A stretch of 64,000 nt of DNA from Eulemur rufifrons (Eukaryota; Chordata; Mammalia; Primates; Lemuridae). The notes under the pieces were generated by a model that worked only from the letters and a program-made list of their open reading frames with translations, was not told the DNA's origin and did no database searches. The DNA lies in NCBI RefSeq assembly GCF_041146395.1, contig NC_090985.1, positions 99,501 through 163,500 of the forward strand. Reading direction: 5' to 3'. Positions within the stretch are counted from its first letter, which is position 1. Every line of letters starts with the position of its first letter. The position numbers and the translations under genes were made by a program. Shown here piece by piece: positions 63,462 to 64,000 of the stretch.

Positions 63462-63885
63462 AGAACTTCCATTTTTATTTTTCATCTTTTAAAAAATTAA
63501 GCTGTAATAATGATTATAGAGTGACAAAGATGCCTGGTGGCTACTATGTTATTTCTACAAGAGTTACTAGGAACAAAATAAGGAGAATGTGCCAAATTAG
63601 ATTCATGCCTAACCATACTAGAAAATAAACATAAAAACAAAAGATGTTATAGTATATAATGTCTTAAATTAATCTGCTTCAATTTATCTAAATGTGCCTT
63701 TTTCTATACCTTGAAAGAACTGATTTTATGTTATAATATAAATGGAATTTGAACAAAAGTGTGGAAGACTTCAACTGGAGAATTTTAGTTTAAGAAATCT
63801 CTAATTTATATGTATAATCTTGAGGTTCACAAGGTATTAGTCAAAAAAGTCAGGCTTACTGTTCACTCTCTCTTTTGGTTTTTCT
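63462..63885. other. Unassigned stretch
   Basis: AT-rich, no feature seen. Confidence 0.4.
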
Positions 63886-63889
63886 TTTT

Positions 63890-64000
63890 CTTTTTTTTTT
63901 TTTTTTTTTTAAGACAAGTGCAGTAGTGAGAAGAGGGGAAAGAGCAGAACAAGGCGTTCAGTCTATAACTGACGGTGAACAATCGAGATAACTGACTACC
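63890..64000 (-). pseudogene. RNY1: Retro-copy of Y1 RNA (cut by the window end)
   Basis: A T-run (to 63,910), then the reverse complement of Y1 RNA. On the minus strand the text reads GGTAGTCAGTTATCTCGATT..., a middle CCTTGTTCTGCTCTTTCCCC and TTCTCACTACTGCACTTG near the 3' end. These are the conserved stem and loop of Y1, the RNA bound by Ro60. About five bases of the loop and five near the 3' end are missing, and it ends in an A-tail, so it is a retrotransposed copy and not the gene. Its 5' end is beyond the window. Confidence 0.87.

Overview
The window looks like nuclear DNA of a primate, most likely a lemur (strepsirrhine). The evidence is about fifteen dimeric Alu elements, many carrying a long AT-rich linker (ending near TATATATAGAAAAAATTAGC) and a right arm reading GAGGTTGCTGTGAGCTAGGCTGA. 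These are traits of strepsirrhine Alus and not of human Alus. No complete, intact protein-coding gene is visible. The window is a patchwork of broken gene pieces in repeat-dense intergenic or intronic DNA.

1-18 kb: ancient L1, L2, MIR and DNA-transposon remnants, two LTR-like segments (7.7-8.1 and 8.27-8.67 kb) and several Alus. 18.34-19.40 kb: a GC- and CpG-rich processed retrocopy on the minus strand, with an A-tail, an ATTAAA signal and a 12-bp target-site duplication; its source gene was not recognised. 22.46-22.59 kb: a copy of the first coding exon of ZMYND11 with good splice sites on both sides and a TGA at codon 8. 30.57-31.47 kb: a solo LTR of a betaretrovirus-like (class II) endogenous retrovirus with a 6-bp near-match duplication. 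32.27-32.67 kb: a gammaretrovirus-type LTR with five to six 19-bp repeats upstream of a TATA box. 33-45 kb: L2, MIR and antisense L1 pieces, plus a MER1-like element split by an Alu.

45.3-45.66 kb: a CpG island with a GC box, an ETS-type motif and a possible first-exon splice donor; it is the only promoter-like sequence that is not a repeat or a retrocopy. 47.55-52.45 kb: a minus-strand defective provirus of the same family as the solo LTR. It keeps the 3' LTR, polypurine tract, env (split by an Alu), integrase, the start of RT, protease, a capsid scrap and a 114-bp stub of the 5' LTR. 53.38-60.96 kb: on the minus strand, the 3' half of a gene I recognise as RBM44, as separate exons with introns. 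The last exon is open but the penultimate exon has a 4-bp frameshift and a stop. The right edge holds a polyadenylated retro-copy of Y1 RNA, cut by the window end.

The ZMYND11 and RBM44 pieces are on opposite strands, and in human these genes lie on different chromosomes, both towards chromosome ends. That fits a segmental-duplication mosaic, possibly subtelomeric or pericentromeric, but this is inference. The parts do not form a pathway: the window is best read as a record of duplication, retrotransposition and decay.
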